From JAKALQ01 sp963978265 (GTDB taxonomy: Bacteria > Actinomycetota > Actinomycetes > S36-B12 > UBA5976): 22,951 nt of DNA. The position numbers and the translations under genes were made by a program. Below the pieces are notes generated by a model. The model worked only from the letters and a program-made list of their open reading frames with translations, was not told where the DNA came from and made no database searches. Location of the stretch: the NCBI GenBank assembly GCA_963978265.1, contig CAXBQV010000018.1, positions 1-22,951 of the forward strand. Reading direction: 5' to 3'. Shown here piece by piece: positions 7,098-14,475 of this stretch; position 1 is the stretch's first letter; each line of letters opens with the position of its first letter.

Positions 7098-8366
7098 ATG
7101 GAGATCCTCGACGGCCCTGCACTCTGGTCAGCCCAGTCGCACATGCCGACCATCCTCGGCAGGCAACTCGTCATCAATCGGGCCGAAGGCTGCTACATCT
7201 ACACCGCCGATGGCCGGAAGTTGTACGACGGTACTGCTGCACTCTGGTACGCGAACGTCGGGCACGGCCGGGAAGAACTTGCGAAGGCCGCATACGAGCA
7301 GATGAAGAAGCTCGAGACGTACCACATCTTCGGTCGGTACGTGAACGATCAGGCCCTCGCGATTGCGGAACGCATCGCATCGCTCTCACCGATTGCGAAT
7401 CCGAAGATCATCCTCAATTCCGGCGGTTCCGATGCCATCGACAACGCGTGCAAACTTGCACGTCGACACTGGCAGCTGCAAGGGAAGCCGAACAAGACGT
7501 ACATCCTCAGCCGTGAGCACTCGTACCACGGACTGCATGCGTATGGCACGAGTCTCGCCGGGTTGCCGTTCAACCGTGAGGGGTACGGCGGCGGCGAGGC
7601 GCTCATTCCGGACACCGCACGGGTTTCGTTCAACGATCCGGGCCTGGTGAAGGAGCTCATTTCCGAGCTCGGCCCCGACAACATTGCAGCATTCGTCACG
7701 GAACCGATTCAGGGCACTGGTGGCGTGAACCCTCCGAATGGCGAGTATCTGCAGGAAGTGCAGCGGATGTGCCACCAGAACGACATCCTCTTCATCGTCG
7801 ACGAGGTCATCACCGGCTTCGGTCGCACTGGTCACATGTTCGCCACCCAGCGCTTCGACCTGCAGCCGGACATGATGACGTTCGCCAAAGGCATCACTTC
7901 CGGCTACCTCCCACTCGGAGGTGTCATCGTCGCACCCGAGCTGTGGGAACCGTTCTACATCAATGCGAAGGAGACGCCGATCCATCGCTTCGGCATCACG
8001 TATGCAGGACACGCCACCGCATGCGCAGTCGCACAGGTAAACCTCGACATCATCGAACGCGAGGGTCTCGTCCAACGCGCCGCCGAACTCGAAGTGGTGC
8101 TCCGGGAAGAACTCCACGCGCTCGCCGCTCGGCGAACGTCGGTTGCCGAAGTCCGATGCGGTGGCTTCATGGGTGCGATCTCGGTGACCGATCAGCTCAG
8201 CAACGACGACATCACCGCCGACCTGGTGGAACTCGGGTTCGTGACGCGACCACTGCGCGGCAACACATTGCAGATCTCGCCACCACTAACGACAACCGAC
8301 GACGAAGTCCGAACCTTGATCAAGGCGTTCGACACCGCACTCGCGGCTCGCGAGGCTACGGCGTAA
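7098..8366 (+). CDS. Class III pyridoxal-phosphate aminotransferase
   Basis: 422 residues, the usual size. Seen: NSGGSDAIDNACKLAR for the phosphate-binding segment, YHGLHAYGTSLAG, TEPIQGTGGV, the class III signature FIVDEVITGFGRTG with Asp235 contacting the pyridine nitrogen, and FAKGITSGYLPLGGV with the Schiff-base lysine Lys264. The pattern resembles omega-amino-acid:pyruvate transaminases (beta-alanine, putrescine or taurine type) more than ornithine or glutamate-semialdehyde enzymes, but the amino donor is not decided by sequence. It starts 9 bases after the HAD stop, with a poor ribosome-binding site, so it may depend on the upstream frame. The 3' end overlaps the convergent serS by 11 bases. 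Confidence 0.9.
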   Translation: MEILDGPALWSAQSHMPTILGRQLVINRAEGCYIYTADGRKLYDGTAALWYANVGHGREELAKAAYEQMKKLETYHIFGRYVNDQALAIAERIASLSPIANPKIILNSGGSDAIDNACKLARRHWQLQGKPNKTYILSREHSYHGLHAYGTSLAGLPFNREGYGGGEALIPDTARVSFNDPGLVKELISELGPDNIAAFVTEPIQGTGGVNPPNGEYLQEVQRMCHQNDILFIVDEVITGFGRTGHMFATQRFDLQPDMMTFAKGITSGYLPLGGVIVAPELWEPFYINAKETPIHRFGITYAGHATACAVAQVNLDIIEREGLVQRAAELEVVLREELHALAARRTSVAEVRCGGFMGAISVTDQLSNDDITADLVELGFVTRPLRGNTLQISPPLTTTDDEVRTLIKAFDTALAAREATA

Positions 8367-9654
8367 GCAGTTCGCGGCCGCCGAGGTATGGCCGCAATGC
8401 CTTCGGGACGCGGACGGAGCCGTCGGCCTGCTGGTGGTTCTCGAGGATCGCAATGATGGTGCGCGTCATGGCAACGAGCGTTCCATTCAATGTGGCAACC
8501 GGCTTCGTGCCACTGCTGTCCTTCATCCGCGTGCGCAGGCGGCGAGACTGGAACGTGGTGCAGTTGGACGTCGAGGTGAGTTCGCGGTACCGCTCCTGTG
8601 ATGGGATCCAGGCTTCGCAATCGAACTTGCGGATCGCCGACGAACCGAGATCACCAGCCGCGACATCGATGACCCGGTAGGGGAGTTCGCAGGCATCGAG
8701 GAAGTTTTTCTCGAATTGCAGGATGTTTGCATGCTCCGCTTCCGCGTTCTCCGGGTCGCAGAAGATGAACATCTCCACCTTGTCGAACCAGTGGACGCGG
8801 AAGATGCCTTTGGTGTCCTTGCCATGTGCACCGGCTTCACGGCGGAAGCACGGGGAATAGCCGACGTAGCGTCGTGGCAATGTGTCCGCGTCGAGGATTT
8901 CATCCATGTGGTACGCGGCGAGCGGAACTTCCGAGGTTCCGACGAGATACATGTCATCAGCCTCGAGCCGGTACACGTTCTCCGCTGCCTGGCCGAGGAA
9001 CCCCGTGCCCTCCATGGCCGCGGGGCGAACGAGAGCCGGCGGGATGACGGGAATGAAGCCGTTCTTCTGCGCCTGCTCGATGGCGAGTTGGATCAAGGCG
9101 AATTCGAGCAGCGCGCCGGTCCCGGTGAGGTAGTAGAAACGCGAACCGGAGACTTTCGCGCCACGCTCGATGTCGATCGCCTTGAGGTACTCACCGATCT
9201 CGATGTGATCGCGAACCCGGATGCCCTCGGCCGCGAAATCGCGCGGCGTACCAACATGCTCGAGCACGACGAAGTCGTCCTCACCGCCGACCGGAACGGC
9301 CGGATGTACGACGTTCGAGAATTCCTTGAGCACTGCCTCGAGTGCAGTGTCCGCCACACGAAGGGCCTCCTCCGCGGCAGTCACATCTGCGGACAGTTTC
9401 GTCGCCTTCGCCATGAGCTCGTCGAGCTCGGCTTGCTTCGAGGTATCGCCCTTCTTGACCGCTCCCTGCAGTGGGCCGATGTCCTTGCCGAGGGTCTTTT
9501 GCTCATTGCGGAGCGAATCGAACGCTGCCACCGCGGCGCGGCGCCTGGAGTCCGCCGAGATTGCCTCATCCACGAGTTCGACGCGCTCACCGCGGGCGCG
9601 CTGGGAAGCACGGATGAGGTCTGGCTGCTCTCGCAACAGGGCAATATCGATCAT
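8356..9654 (-). CDS. serS: Seryl-tRNA synthetase
   Basis: 432 residues, full length. Residues 1-115 form the two-helix antiparallel coiled-coil arm that grips tRNA-Ser (Leu, Lys and Glu rich, with VKKGDTSKQAELDELMAKA). The class II catalytic core follows: GTSEVPL at 239-245, motif 2 from CFRREAGAHGKDTKG to DKVEMF (269-296), a serine-binding TSTSNC loop (361-365 area), and motif 3 LNGTLVAMTRTI (389-400). The enzyme charges tRNA-Ser and also supplies Ser-tRNA-Sec where selenocysteine is used. It is convergent with the aminotransferase and divergent from the SIMPL gene, so it probably has its own promoter in 9655-9757, where I see no convincing -35/-10 pair. Confidence 0.97.
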   Translation of the reverse strand: MIDIALLREQPDLIRASQRARGERVELVDEAISADSRRRAAVAAFDSLRNEQKTLGKDIGPLQGAVKKGDTSKQAELDELMAKATKLSADVTAAEEALRVADTALEAVLKEFSNVVHPAVPVGGEDDFVVLEHVGTPRDFAAEGIRVRDHIEIGEYLKAIDIERGAKVSGSRFYYLTGTGALLEFALIQLAIEQAQKNGFIPVIPPALVRPAAMEGTGFLGQAAENVYRLEADDMYLVGTSEVPLAAYHMDEILDADTLPRRYVGYSPCFRREAGAHGKDTKGIFRVHWFDKVEMFIFCDPENAEAEHANILQFEKNFLDACELPYRVIDVAAGDLGSSAIRKFDCEAWIPSQERYRELTSTSNCTTFQSRRLRTRMKDSSGTKPVATLNGTLVAMTRTIIAILENHQQADGSVRVPKALRPYLGGRELLTP

Positions 9655-9757
9655 GGTCGAAGCCTAACCTTTGGAACAGTCGTGGAATCGGTCAGTAAAC
9701 GGTGAATACCGGGCTTCGGTAATTGCCCTTTCATGCATCTTCGGGCAGGTTGTCCGC

Positions 9758-10456
9758 ATGAAGAAGTTGCTTGCCGCCGCCGCTGCGGCGCTCACAATCG
9801 TCGGCCTGTCCATTGCTCCTGCTGAGGCGGCCACCACCAAGGCGCAGATCACCGTGACAGGAACCGGTCAGGTATCCGTGAAGCGCGATCAAGCGACGAC
9901 CACGCTGACCGTGGCGGTCTTCGACACCACCGCCAAGGCGGCGATGGCCGGTGCCACCCGCAACTTCAATTCCGTCCGCGCCGCCATCATCGCGGCGGGC
10001 GCCAGGGAGGACGACCTCACGACCGCGGGTCTGTCGCTGTACCCCGAGTACGACTACTCGTCGGGCAAGACTCCGATGATCATCGGCTACCGCGCGAGCG
10101 TGGCCCTCTCTGTCGTGACTGCCGTGAATCTGGCGGCGACCATCGTCGACACCGCCGTCGAAACCGGTGGCGACACGGTGTCGATCAACGGGATTTCCTT
10201 CGACACTGCGAACCCCGACGCATCTTCGGCCACTGCTCGTTCCCGCGCGGTGGCTGCGGCGAAGGCGAAGGCGAGGGCCTACGCGAAGGAACTCGGCATG
10301 AAACTCGGCAAGGTCGTGAAGATCACCGAGACATCTGCACCGATTCCGACGCCGATCTACGCGGGTGCCGACAAAGTACTTGCGTCCTCGGTGGCACTCG
10401 ATCCGGGAACAGCGAAGGTCAGCGTCACCGTCGAGGTCAGCTTCAGTCTCTTGTGA
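9758..10456 (+). CDS. Secreted SIMPL-domain (DUF541) protein
   Basis: 232 residues from the ATG at 9758. An upstream in-frame TTG at 9671 would add 29 residues but would bury the signal peptide, so the later start is chosen. Residues 1-24 are a clean signal peptide (MKKLL, an alanine-rich core, PAEA cleavage site). The mature part opens with ITVTGTGQVSVKRDQAT and contains GYRASVALSV and ATARSRAVAAAKAKARAYAKELG, the usual SIMPL/DUF541 pattern. Relatives include Brucella BP26 and E. coli YggE, periplasmic or secreted proteins that can form ring assemblies; their biochemical role is poorly defined. It looks monocistronic and is followed by a stem-loop at 10461-10493. Confidence 0.88.
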   Translation: MKKLLAAAAAALTIVGLSIAPAEAATTKAQITVTGTGQVSVKRDQATTTLTVAVFDTTAKAAMAGATRNFNSVRAAIIAAGAREDDLTTAGLSLYPEYDYSSGKTPMIIGYRASVALSVVTAVNLAATIVDTAVETGGDTVSINGISFDTANPDASSATARSRAVAAAKAKARAYAKELGMKLGKVVKITETSAPIPTPIYAGADKVLASSVALDPGTAKVSVTVEVSFSLL

Positions 10457-10460
10457 CGAC

Positions 10461-10493
10461 TTCGTGAACGCGGAGTGAACCCGCATTCACGGA
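10461..10493 (+). terminator. Stem-loop between SIMPL and phosphoribosyltransferase genes
   Basis: TTCGTGAA pairs with TTCACGGA (one G-U), then one mismatch, then GCGG pairs with CCGC around a 7-base loop. The stem is strong, but no T-run follows, so it may be a weak or factor-dependent terminator or a 3'-end stabiliser, not a classic intrinsic terminator. Confidence 0.45.
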
Positions 10494-10524
10494 TCGACAC
10501 CTAGCGTGATCATCGGAGGATCCG

Positions 10525-11163
10525 ATGTTCAGAGATCGCGCCGACGCAGGCCGACGTCTCGCTGAGAAGCTCGCGACATATCGACACGATGCGCCGGTCA
10601 TCATCGGACTTCCACGCGGGGGCGTTGCGGTTGCGCATGCTGTTGCGCGCGCTTTGCATGCACCACTGGACGTGATCGTCGTGCGCAAACTCGGAACCCC
10701 GGACAATCCGGAGCTCGGATTCGGTGCGATCTCCGAAGAGGACGTCGTGGTGTTCAACCAGGGAGTCGTGCGCGCACTTGGAATCGACGAAAGCGACATC
10801 GACCGTGCAATTGCTCGCGAACGACTGACCCTTGAATCCCGACGTGCCGCCCTCCGGTCACGGCATGAACAGATCGATCTCAAGGACCGCGTCGTCATCG
10901 TGATCGACGACGGCATCGCAACCGGAATCGATGCGCGTGCCGCCTGCCGCGTCGTGCGCGCGCGTGGCGCAAAGGAGATCGTCCTTGCAGTTCCCGTGGC
11001 ACCGGCCGATTGGACGACGACCATGACGCGAGAAGCAGATGTGCTTGTGGCGGTCGAGGTTGATCCGGAGTTCATGGCGGTTGGTTCGTACTACGAAGAC
11101 TTCACGCAGGTGTCCGATGACGACGTTGAGCACTGTTTGGATTCCGCATGCCTGACGCCGTAA
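10525..11163 (+). CDS. Phosphoribosyltransferase-family protein
   Basis: 212 residues. The type I PRTase fold is shown by IIGLPRGGVAVA, VVRKLGTPDNPELGFGAI and the PRPP-binding loop VVIVIDDGIATG (123-134, Asp128-Asp129). It belongs to the group of predicted phosphoribosyltransferases usually found next to, or fused with, dienelactone-hydrolase-like proteins and of uncertain substrate; I would not assign it to adenine, hypoxanthine or orotate salvage. CGGAGGA gives a strong ribosome-binding site before the ATG. Its last 16 bases overlap the start of the hydrolase gene, so the two products are probably made together and may act in one pathway. Confidence 0.85.
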   Translation: MFRDRADAGRRLAEKLATYRHDAPVIIGLPRGGVAVAHAVARALHAPLDVIVVRKLGTPDNPELGFGAISEEDVVVFNQGVVRALGIDESDIDRAIARERLTLESRRAALRSRHEQIDLKDRVVIVIDDGIATGIDARAACRVVRARGAKEIVLAVPVAPADWTTTMTREADVLVAVEVDPEFMAVGSYYEDFTQVSDDDVEHCLDSACLTP

Positions 11164-11780
11164 TCCCGATCGACGGCTTCAGTGTCGTGGGTAATCTGGT
11201 TGTGCCAGGCCACAGCACCGGCATCGTCGTGTTCGTGCACGGCAGCGGAAGTTCGCGGTTCAGCCCCCGCAACCAGTTCGTCGCATCCGTCCTGCAGTCG
11301 GCCGGTTTCGCCACCCTGTTGTTCGATCTGCTTCGACCCGCTGAGGCACGGCAGCAGGAGAACGTCTTCGACATCGAGCTCCTCATCGACCGACTGCGGC
11401 ATGTGCTTGGCTGGCTGCGGTTGTACCCGGGGCTGAAAAACATGCCGATCGGTTTGTTCGGCGCCAGCACCGGGGCTGCCGCGGCACTCGGAGTTGCCGC
11501 GGATCCGGGCTCACCAGTGTCAGCCGTGGTGAGCCGAGGCGGCCGTCCGGACCTCGCCCTGCAACGGCTCCCCCTCGTGCAGGCGCCCACCCTGCTCATC
11601 GTCGGCAGCGAGGACCGGGTGGTCCTCGACCTCAACGAGCGGGCAGCGAAGGCACTGCTTGCCCTGCACGAAATTCGGGTCATTTCGGGCGCAACACACC
11701 TGTTCGAAGAGCCAGGGGCGCTGGAGCAGGTGGCCGCCGCCGCGACCACCTGGTTCGAGGTCCATCTCGGAGCCGCCTAA
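11148..11780 (+). CDS. Alpha/beta hydrolase, dienelactone-hydrolase-like
   Basis: 210 residues. The fold is read from VVFVHGSGSSRFSPRNQFVA (oxyanion-hole HG), the nucleophile elbow GASTG with Ser107, the acid in GSEDRVV (Asp156) and the base in GATHLF (His184). The catalytic triad is therefore complete. In many bacteria this hydrolase is fused to, or follows, the PRTase domain seen upstream; here they are separate genes overlapping by 16 bases. The substrate is unknown. The name dienelactone hydrolase reflects similarity, not activity. The start is placed at the ATG inside the end of the PRTase gene because the next in-frame ATG would cut into the first strand. Confidence 0.85.
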   Translation: MPDAVIPIDGFSVVGNLVVPGHSTGIVVFVHGSGSSRFSPRNQFVASVLQSAGFATLLFDLLRPAEARQQENVFDIELLIDRLRHVLGWLRLYPGLKNMPIGLFGASTGAAAALGVAADPGSPVSAVVSRGGRPDLALQRLPLVQAPTLLIVGSEDRVVLDLNERAAKALLALHEIRVISGATHLFEEPGALEQVAAAATTWFEVHLGAA

Positions 11781-11901
11781 ACTTGTGCCCCTGCGATCAG
11801 GCCCTCGGGCCGTGGGTCCGATACCTGCAAGATCCGCAGACGCATTGCCCTCCTGCCACGGACGGACCGTGGCCGATTAGCCCGTAGGAGGTGTTGAACG
11901 C
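11781..11901 (+). promoter_or_regulatory. Leader region of the rpsF operon
   Basis: The 121 bases between the hydrolase and rpsF hold two compact inverted repeats: GGCC-CTCG-GGCC at 11800-11811 and CCACGG-ACGGA-CCGTGG at 11856-11872, then a strong AGGAGGTG at 11886-11893, 8 bases before the rpsF ATG. Many bacteria repress rpsF through an S6:S18-binding leader hairpin; the second hairpin is a candidate, but I cannot confirm the S6-motif consensus by eye. The operon promoter is probably here too. Confidence 0.4.
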
Positions 11902-12192
11902 ATGCGTCAGTACGAAGTCATGGTCATCCTCGATCCCGATCTCGAGGAACGCACCGTCGCCCCCAGCCTTGAGACTTTCCTCAATGTTGTGCGGAACGAT
12001 GGTGGCACCGTTGCAAAGCTCGACATCTGGGGACGTCGTCGCCTCGCGTACGACATCAACAAGAAGTCGGACGGCATCTATGCAGTCGCCACACTCGACT
12101 GCACGCCCGCTGCTGTTGCTGAACTTGATCGCCAGCTGAACCTCAATGAGGCAGTGCTGCGAACCAAGGTCATGCGGACGGACGCGAAGTAG
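11902..12192 (+). CDS. rpsF: 30S ribosomal protein S6 (bS6)
   Basis: 96 residues, normal for bS6. Recognised by MRQYEVMVILDPDLEE at the N-terminus, VVRNDGGTVAKLDIWGRRRLAYDINKKSDGIYAV in the centre and VLRTKVMR at the end. bS6 binds bS18 in the platform of the small subunit. It heads the classic rpsF-ssb-rpsR-rplI operon, with ssb starting 5 bases after its stop. The ribosome-binding site is unusually good for this window, in line with high expression. Confidence 0.97.
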   Translation: MRQYEVMVILDPDLEERTVAPSLETFLNVVRNDGGTVAKLDIWGRRRLAYDINKKSDGIYAVATLDCTPAAVAELDRQLNLNEAVLRTKVMRTDAK

Positions 12193-12197
12193 TCGCG

Positions 12198-12683
12198 ATG
12201 GCCGGCGAAACTGTTATCACCGTTGTCGGAAACCTCGTCGACGACCCTGAACTCCGCTTCACGCCAAGTGGTCAGGCCGTCGCCAAGTTCCGCATTGCCA
12301 GCACGCCGCGCACGCGCGACGCGCAATCTGGTGAGTGGAAGGACGGCGAGTCCCTCTATCTGACATGCAGTGTCTGGCGTCAGTACGCGGAGAACGTTGC
12401 AGAGTCGCTGCAGCGCGGTATGCGCGTGATCGTCCAGGGCCGCCTCAAGCAACGGTCGTATGAAACGAAGGAAGGCGAGAAGCGCACAGTGTTCGAACTC
12501 GACGTCGAAGACGTCGGTCCCGCGCTGCGCAGCGCCACAGCCAAGGTGACGAAGGTCAACCGTGGCGGCGCATCCGGTGGCAGCGGTGCTGCAACCGGCG
12601 GAGCCTCCGACGATCCGTGGGCATCGGCACCAAGTGCTGGCGGCTCATGGGGCGGCGCTTCATTCGACGAACCACCGTTCTAA
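12198..12683 (+). CDS. ssb: Single-stranded DNA-binding protein SSB
   Basis: 161 residues. An N-terminal OB fold (about 1-110) shows VITVVGNLVDDPELRFTPSG, VAKFRIAS and the actinobacterial ESLYLTCSVWRQYAENVAESL segment. A Gly/Ser/Ala-rich linker follows, then the acidic tip FDEPPF, close to the canonical DDIPF-type end that recruits replication and repair proteins. SSB coats single-stranded DNA as a tetramer. The gene sits between the two mutual binding partners rpsF and rpsR, as in most bacteria. The 77 bases between its stop and rpsR contain two hairpins, annotated separately. Confidence 0.96.
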   Translation: MAGETVITVVGNLVDDPELRFTPSGQAVAKFRIASTPRTRDAQSGEWKDGESLYLTCSVWRQYAENVAESLQRGMRVIVQGRLKQRSYETKEGEKRTVFELDVEDVGPALRSATAKVTKVNRGGASGGSGAATGGASDDPWASAPSAGGSWGGASFDEPPF

Positions 12684-12684
12684 C

Positions 12685-12740
12685 CACAATCGCGACAGCG
12701 GTTGTGCACACACAACTTTGACCATTCCGACTCCGGTCGG
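12685..12740 (+). promoter_or_regulatory. Tandem hairpins in the ssb-rpsR spacer
   Basis: GTTGTG-CACA-CACAAC at 12701-12716 forms a perfect 6-bp stem followed by TTTG. The upstream CACAA at 12685-12689 could instead pair with TTGTG (12702-12706), so two exclusive folds are possible. A second perfect stem, CCGAC-TCCG-GTCGG, lies at 12727-12740, 7 bases before the AAGGAG of rpsR. This could attenuate or separate expression of rpsR-rplI from ssb, or mark an RNA processing site. Confidence 0.4.
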
Positions 12741-12760
12741 GCATCCCAAGGAGCACCACA

Positions 12761-13009
12761 ATGGCACCACGTGAGAAGCGCGAGCTTCGCAAGCCGGGCA
12801 AGAAGAAGCCCTGCATCTTCTGCAAGGAAGACGCCACCCCCGTCGATTACAAGGACGCAGCGTCGCTGCGCAAGTACATCTCCGACCGCGGCAAGATCCG
12901 CGCCCGCCGCGTGACCGGCGCCTGTGTGCGTCACCAACGCGACATCGCGATTGCTGTGAAGAACAGCCGCGAGATGGCACTCCTTCCCTACACCTCGTCA
13001 GCACGCTGA
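12761..13009 (+). CDS. rpsR: 30S ribosomal protein S18 (bS18), zinc-binding form
   Basis: 82 residues. The core KPCIFCKED, YKDAASLRKYISDRGKIRARRVTGACVRHQR is typical of bS18. Cys18, Cys21, Cys55 and His58 make the CxxC...CxxH set of the zinc-binding (C+) paralogue. Actinobacteria such as mycobacteria often have both C+ and zinc-free copies, the latter induced by zinc starvation; only this one is in the window. The AAGGAG at 12748-12753 supports the start. Confidence 0.96.
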   Translation: MAPREKRELRKPGKKKPCIFCKEDATPVDYKDAASLRKYISDRGKIRARRVTGACVRHQRDIAIAVKNSREMALLPYTSSAR

Positions 13010-13029
13010 CCCGACTGAAAGGCATTGAG

Positions 13030-13479
13030 ATGAAGCTCATCCTCACGCAGGCAGTCGACGGTCTCGGCACTGCAGGCGACGTCGTCGAAGTGAAGGACGG
13101 CTACGGCCGCAACTTCCTCCAACCGCGCGGCCTTGCTGTTGCATGGACGAAGGGCGGCGAGAAGCAGGTCACCCAGATCAAGCGTGCTCAGAAGGCCAAG
13201 GAGATCCGCGGTCTTGATCATGCGAAGGAAGTGAAGGCTGCACTCGAGGCGACCGACGTGAAGTTGGTTGCCCGCGCTGGAGACAGCGGCAAGCTCTTCG
13301 GTTCCATCACCGCTGCAGATGTTGCAGTCGCCGTTCGCAATGCCGGTGGCCCGGCGCTGGACAAGCGTGCGCTCAATATCACGAAGCCGATCAAGGCTGT
13401 TGGCAAGCACAAGGTGCAGATCAAGCTGCACGATTCGGTGACGGCGTCGATCGTCGTCGACGTGGTTGCTGGCGCCTAG
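13030..13479 (+). CDS. rplI: 50S ribosomal protein L9 (bL9)
   Basis: 149 residues. The N-terminal domain has MKLILTQAVDGLGTAGDVVEVKDGYGRNFLQPRGLAV, the diagnostic bL9 start (V-x-G-x-G-D-V-V-x-V-K-x-G-Y-x-R-N), then a long helix and the C-terminal domain with LFGSITAADVAVAV and GKHKVQIKLHDSVTASIVVDVV. bL9 binds 23S rRNA near L1 and helps keep the reading frame. It ends the rpsF operon, and a strong intrinsic terminator follows 16 bases after the stop. Confidence 0.97.
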   Translation: MKLILTQAVDGLGTAGDVVEVKDGYGRNFLQPRGLAVAWTKGGEKQVTQIKRAQKAKEIRGLDHAKEVKAALEATDVKLVARAGDSGKLFGSITAADVAVAVRNAGGPALDKRALNITKPIKAVGKHKVQIKLHDSVTASIVVDVVAGA

Positions 13480-13495
13480 TCGCAACAACTCGCAA

Positions 13496-13534
13496 GAGGC
13501 CCGCGCGGGAAACCGGCGGGCTTCTTCGTTTTCC
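13496..13534 (+). terminator. Intrinsic terminator of the rpsF-ssb-rpsR-rplI operon
   Basis: GAGGCCCGC (13496-13504) pairs with GCGGGCTTC (13516-13524) in a 9-bp stem with one G-U, followed by TTCGTTTTCC. This is the best intrinsic terminator in the window and lies 16 bases after the rplI stop. Confidence 0.88.
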
Positions 13535-13612
13535 GACTACCGTTCACGCAGGATCCATGCTGCTGCCACGGACTATGCGATGGGGGTTGGATCACGGAAT
13601 GAGTGGGAGACC

Positions 13613-13978
13613 ATGAGAGTTGGATATGTCGTGCTGTACGTGCAGGATGCCGACGCATGCTTGCGATTCTGGACCGAACAGGTTGGCATGATCGAGAAGG
13701 GCAGCAAGCAGGCAGGCGCGTTCTCGATCAGGCAGGTTGGATTCGCCGATCAGGACTTCTCATTCGAATTGGTGCCACTTGCGTTGATGCAGGACAACCC
13801 GAATGGTCTTGATCTCGCCACACCGTCGATCGCCTTCTTCGTTCCGGAGCTCGAAGCCACGCACGCCGCACTCGTTGCGCGAGGGGTGCAGGCCACCGAA
13901 CCCGGTGACCACATGGGCATGTCATCGTTCGCCTTCGCAGACAACGAAGGGCGTTGGTTCGCCGTTCTTCGGGGCTAG
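13613..13978 (+). CDS. VOC-superfamily (glyoxalase/bleomycin-resistance-like) protein
   Basis: 121 residues from the ATG at 13613, which has GGGAG upstream; an in-frame extension to 13466 would run back into the terminator and rplI and is rejected. The fold is recognised from VVLYVQDADACLRFWTEQVGM at the N-terminus and IAFFVPELEATHAALVARGVQ plus FADNEGRWFAVL in the second half, the paired beta-alpha-beta-beta-beta modules of the VOC superfamily. The metal ligands of glyoxalase I are not clearly conserved, so enzymatic activity is uncertain. The gene converges on the phosphatase gene and overlaps it by 4 bases (CTAG). Confidence 0.85.
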   Translation: MRVGYVVLYVQDADACLRFWTEQVGMIEKGSKQAGAFSIRQVGFADQDFSFELVPLALMQDNPNGLDLATPSIAFFVPELEATHAALVARGVQATEPGDHMGMSSFAFADNEGRWFAVLRG

Positions 13979-14475
13979 CGGAGTGCGTTGAGCTGCGCGA
14001 CGAGGCCGTCGCAGGCGACCTCGATGAGATCGAGCATGTGCTCGAAATCCTGGTCGTCGCCGTAGTACGGATCGGGCACGGTCACGTCCGCCGCATCGGG
14101 ATCGAAGACGCGCAGGTACTGCACCTTTGATGTCACCGTGTCATTTGGCGCGCGCGAGATCAGCGTCTCGTAGTTGTTGTCATCCATGACCAGGATGAGA
14201 TCGCGTTCCTCGAACCATTCACGTCGGAACTGCCGCGCCGTGTGTGTTCCACGGTAGCCGCGCTTCTCCCAGGTCGTGATCGAACGAGGGTTCGCCCCTT
14301 CGCCTTCATGCCAACCACCGGTACCGGAACTGTCGACGTCGACATGTGTGAGGCCGGCTTCCGCAAGCTTGTGCTGCAGCACCACGGCTGCTGCAGGGCT
14401 GCGACAGATGTTGCCCATGCACACCATCATCACCCGGATGCGTTCCCGGCCTGCGAGGTGTTGGAGATCGGTCAT
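13975..14475 (-). CDS. Low-molecular-weight protein-tyrosine phosphatase
   Basis: 166 residues from the ATG at 14475. The longer frame to 14568 is rejected because AAGGAG lies 8 bases before this ATG and the start overlaps the MATE stop as ATGA. The catalytic P-loop VCMGNICRSP gives Cys19 as nucleophile and Arg25 in the CX5R motif, and DPYYG near residue 135 supplies the general acid Asp. It removes phosphate from tyrosine in proteins. Relatives include mycobacterial PtpA and Wzb-type enzymes; no polysaccharide genes or tyrosine kinase are nearby, so the target is open. It is probably co-transcribed with the MATE gene. Confidence 0.92.
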   Translation of the reverse strand: MTDLQHLAGRERIRVMMVCMGNICRSPAAAVVLQHKLAEAGLTHVDVDSSGTGGWHEGEGANPRSITTWEKRGYRGTHTARQFRREWFEERDLILVMDDNNYETLISRAPNDTVTSKVQYLRVFDPDAADVTVPDPYYGDDQDFEHMLDLIEVACDGLVAQLNALR

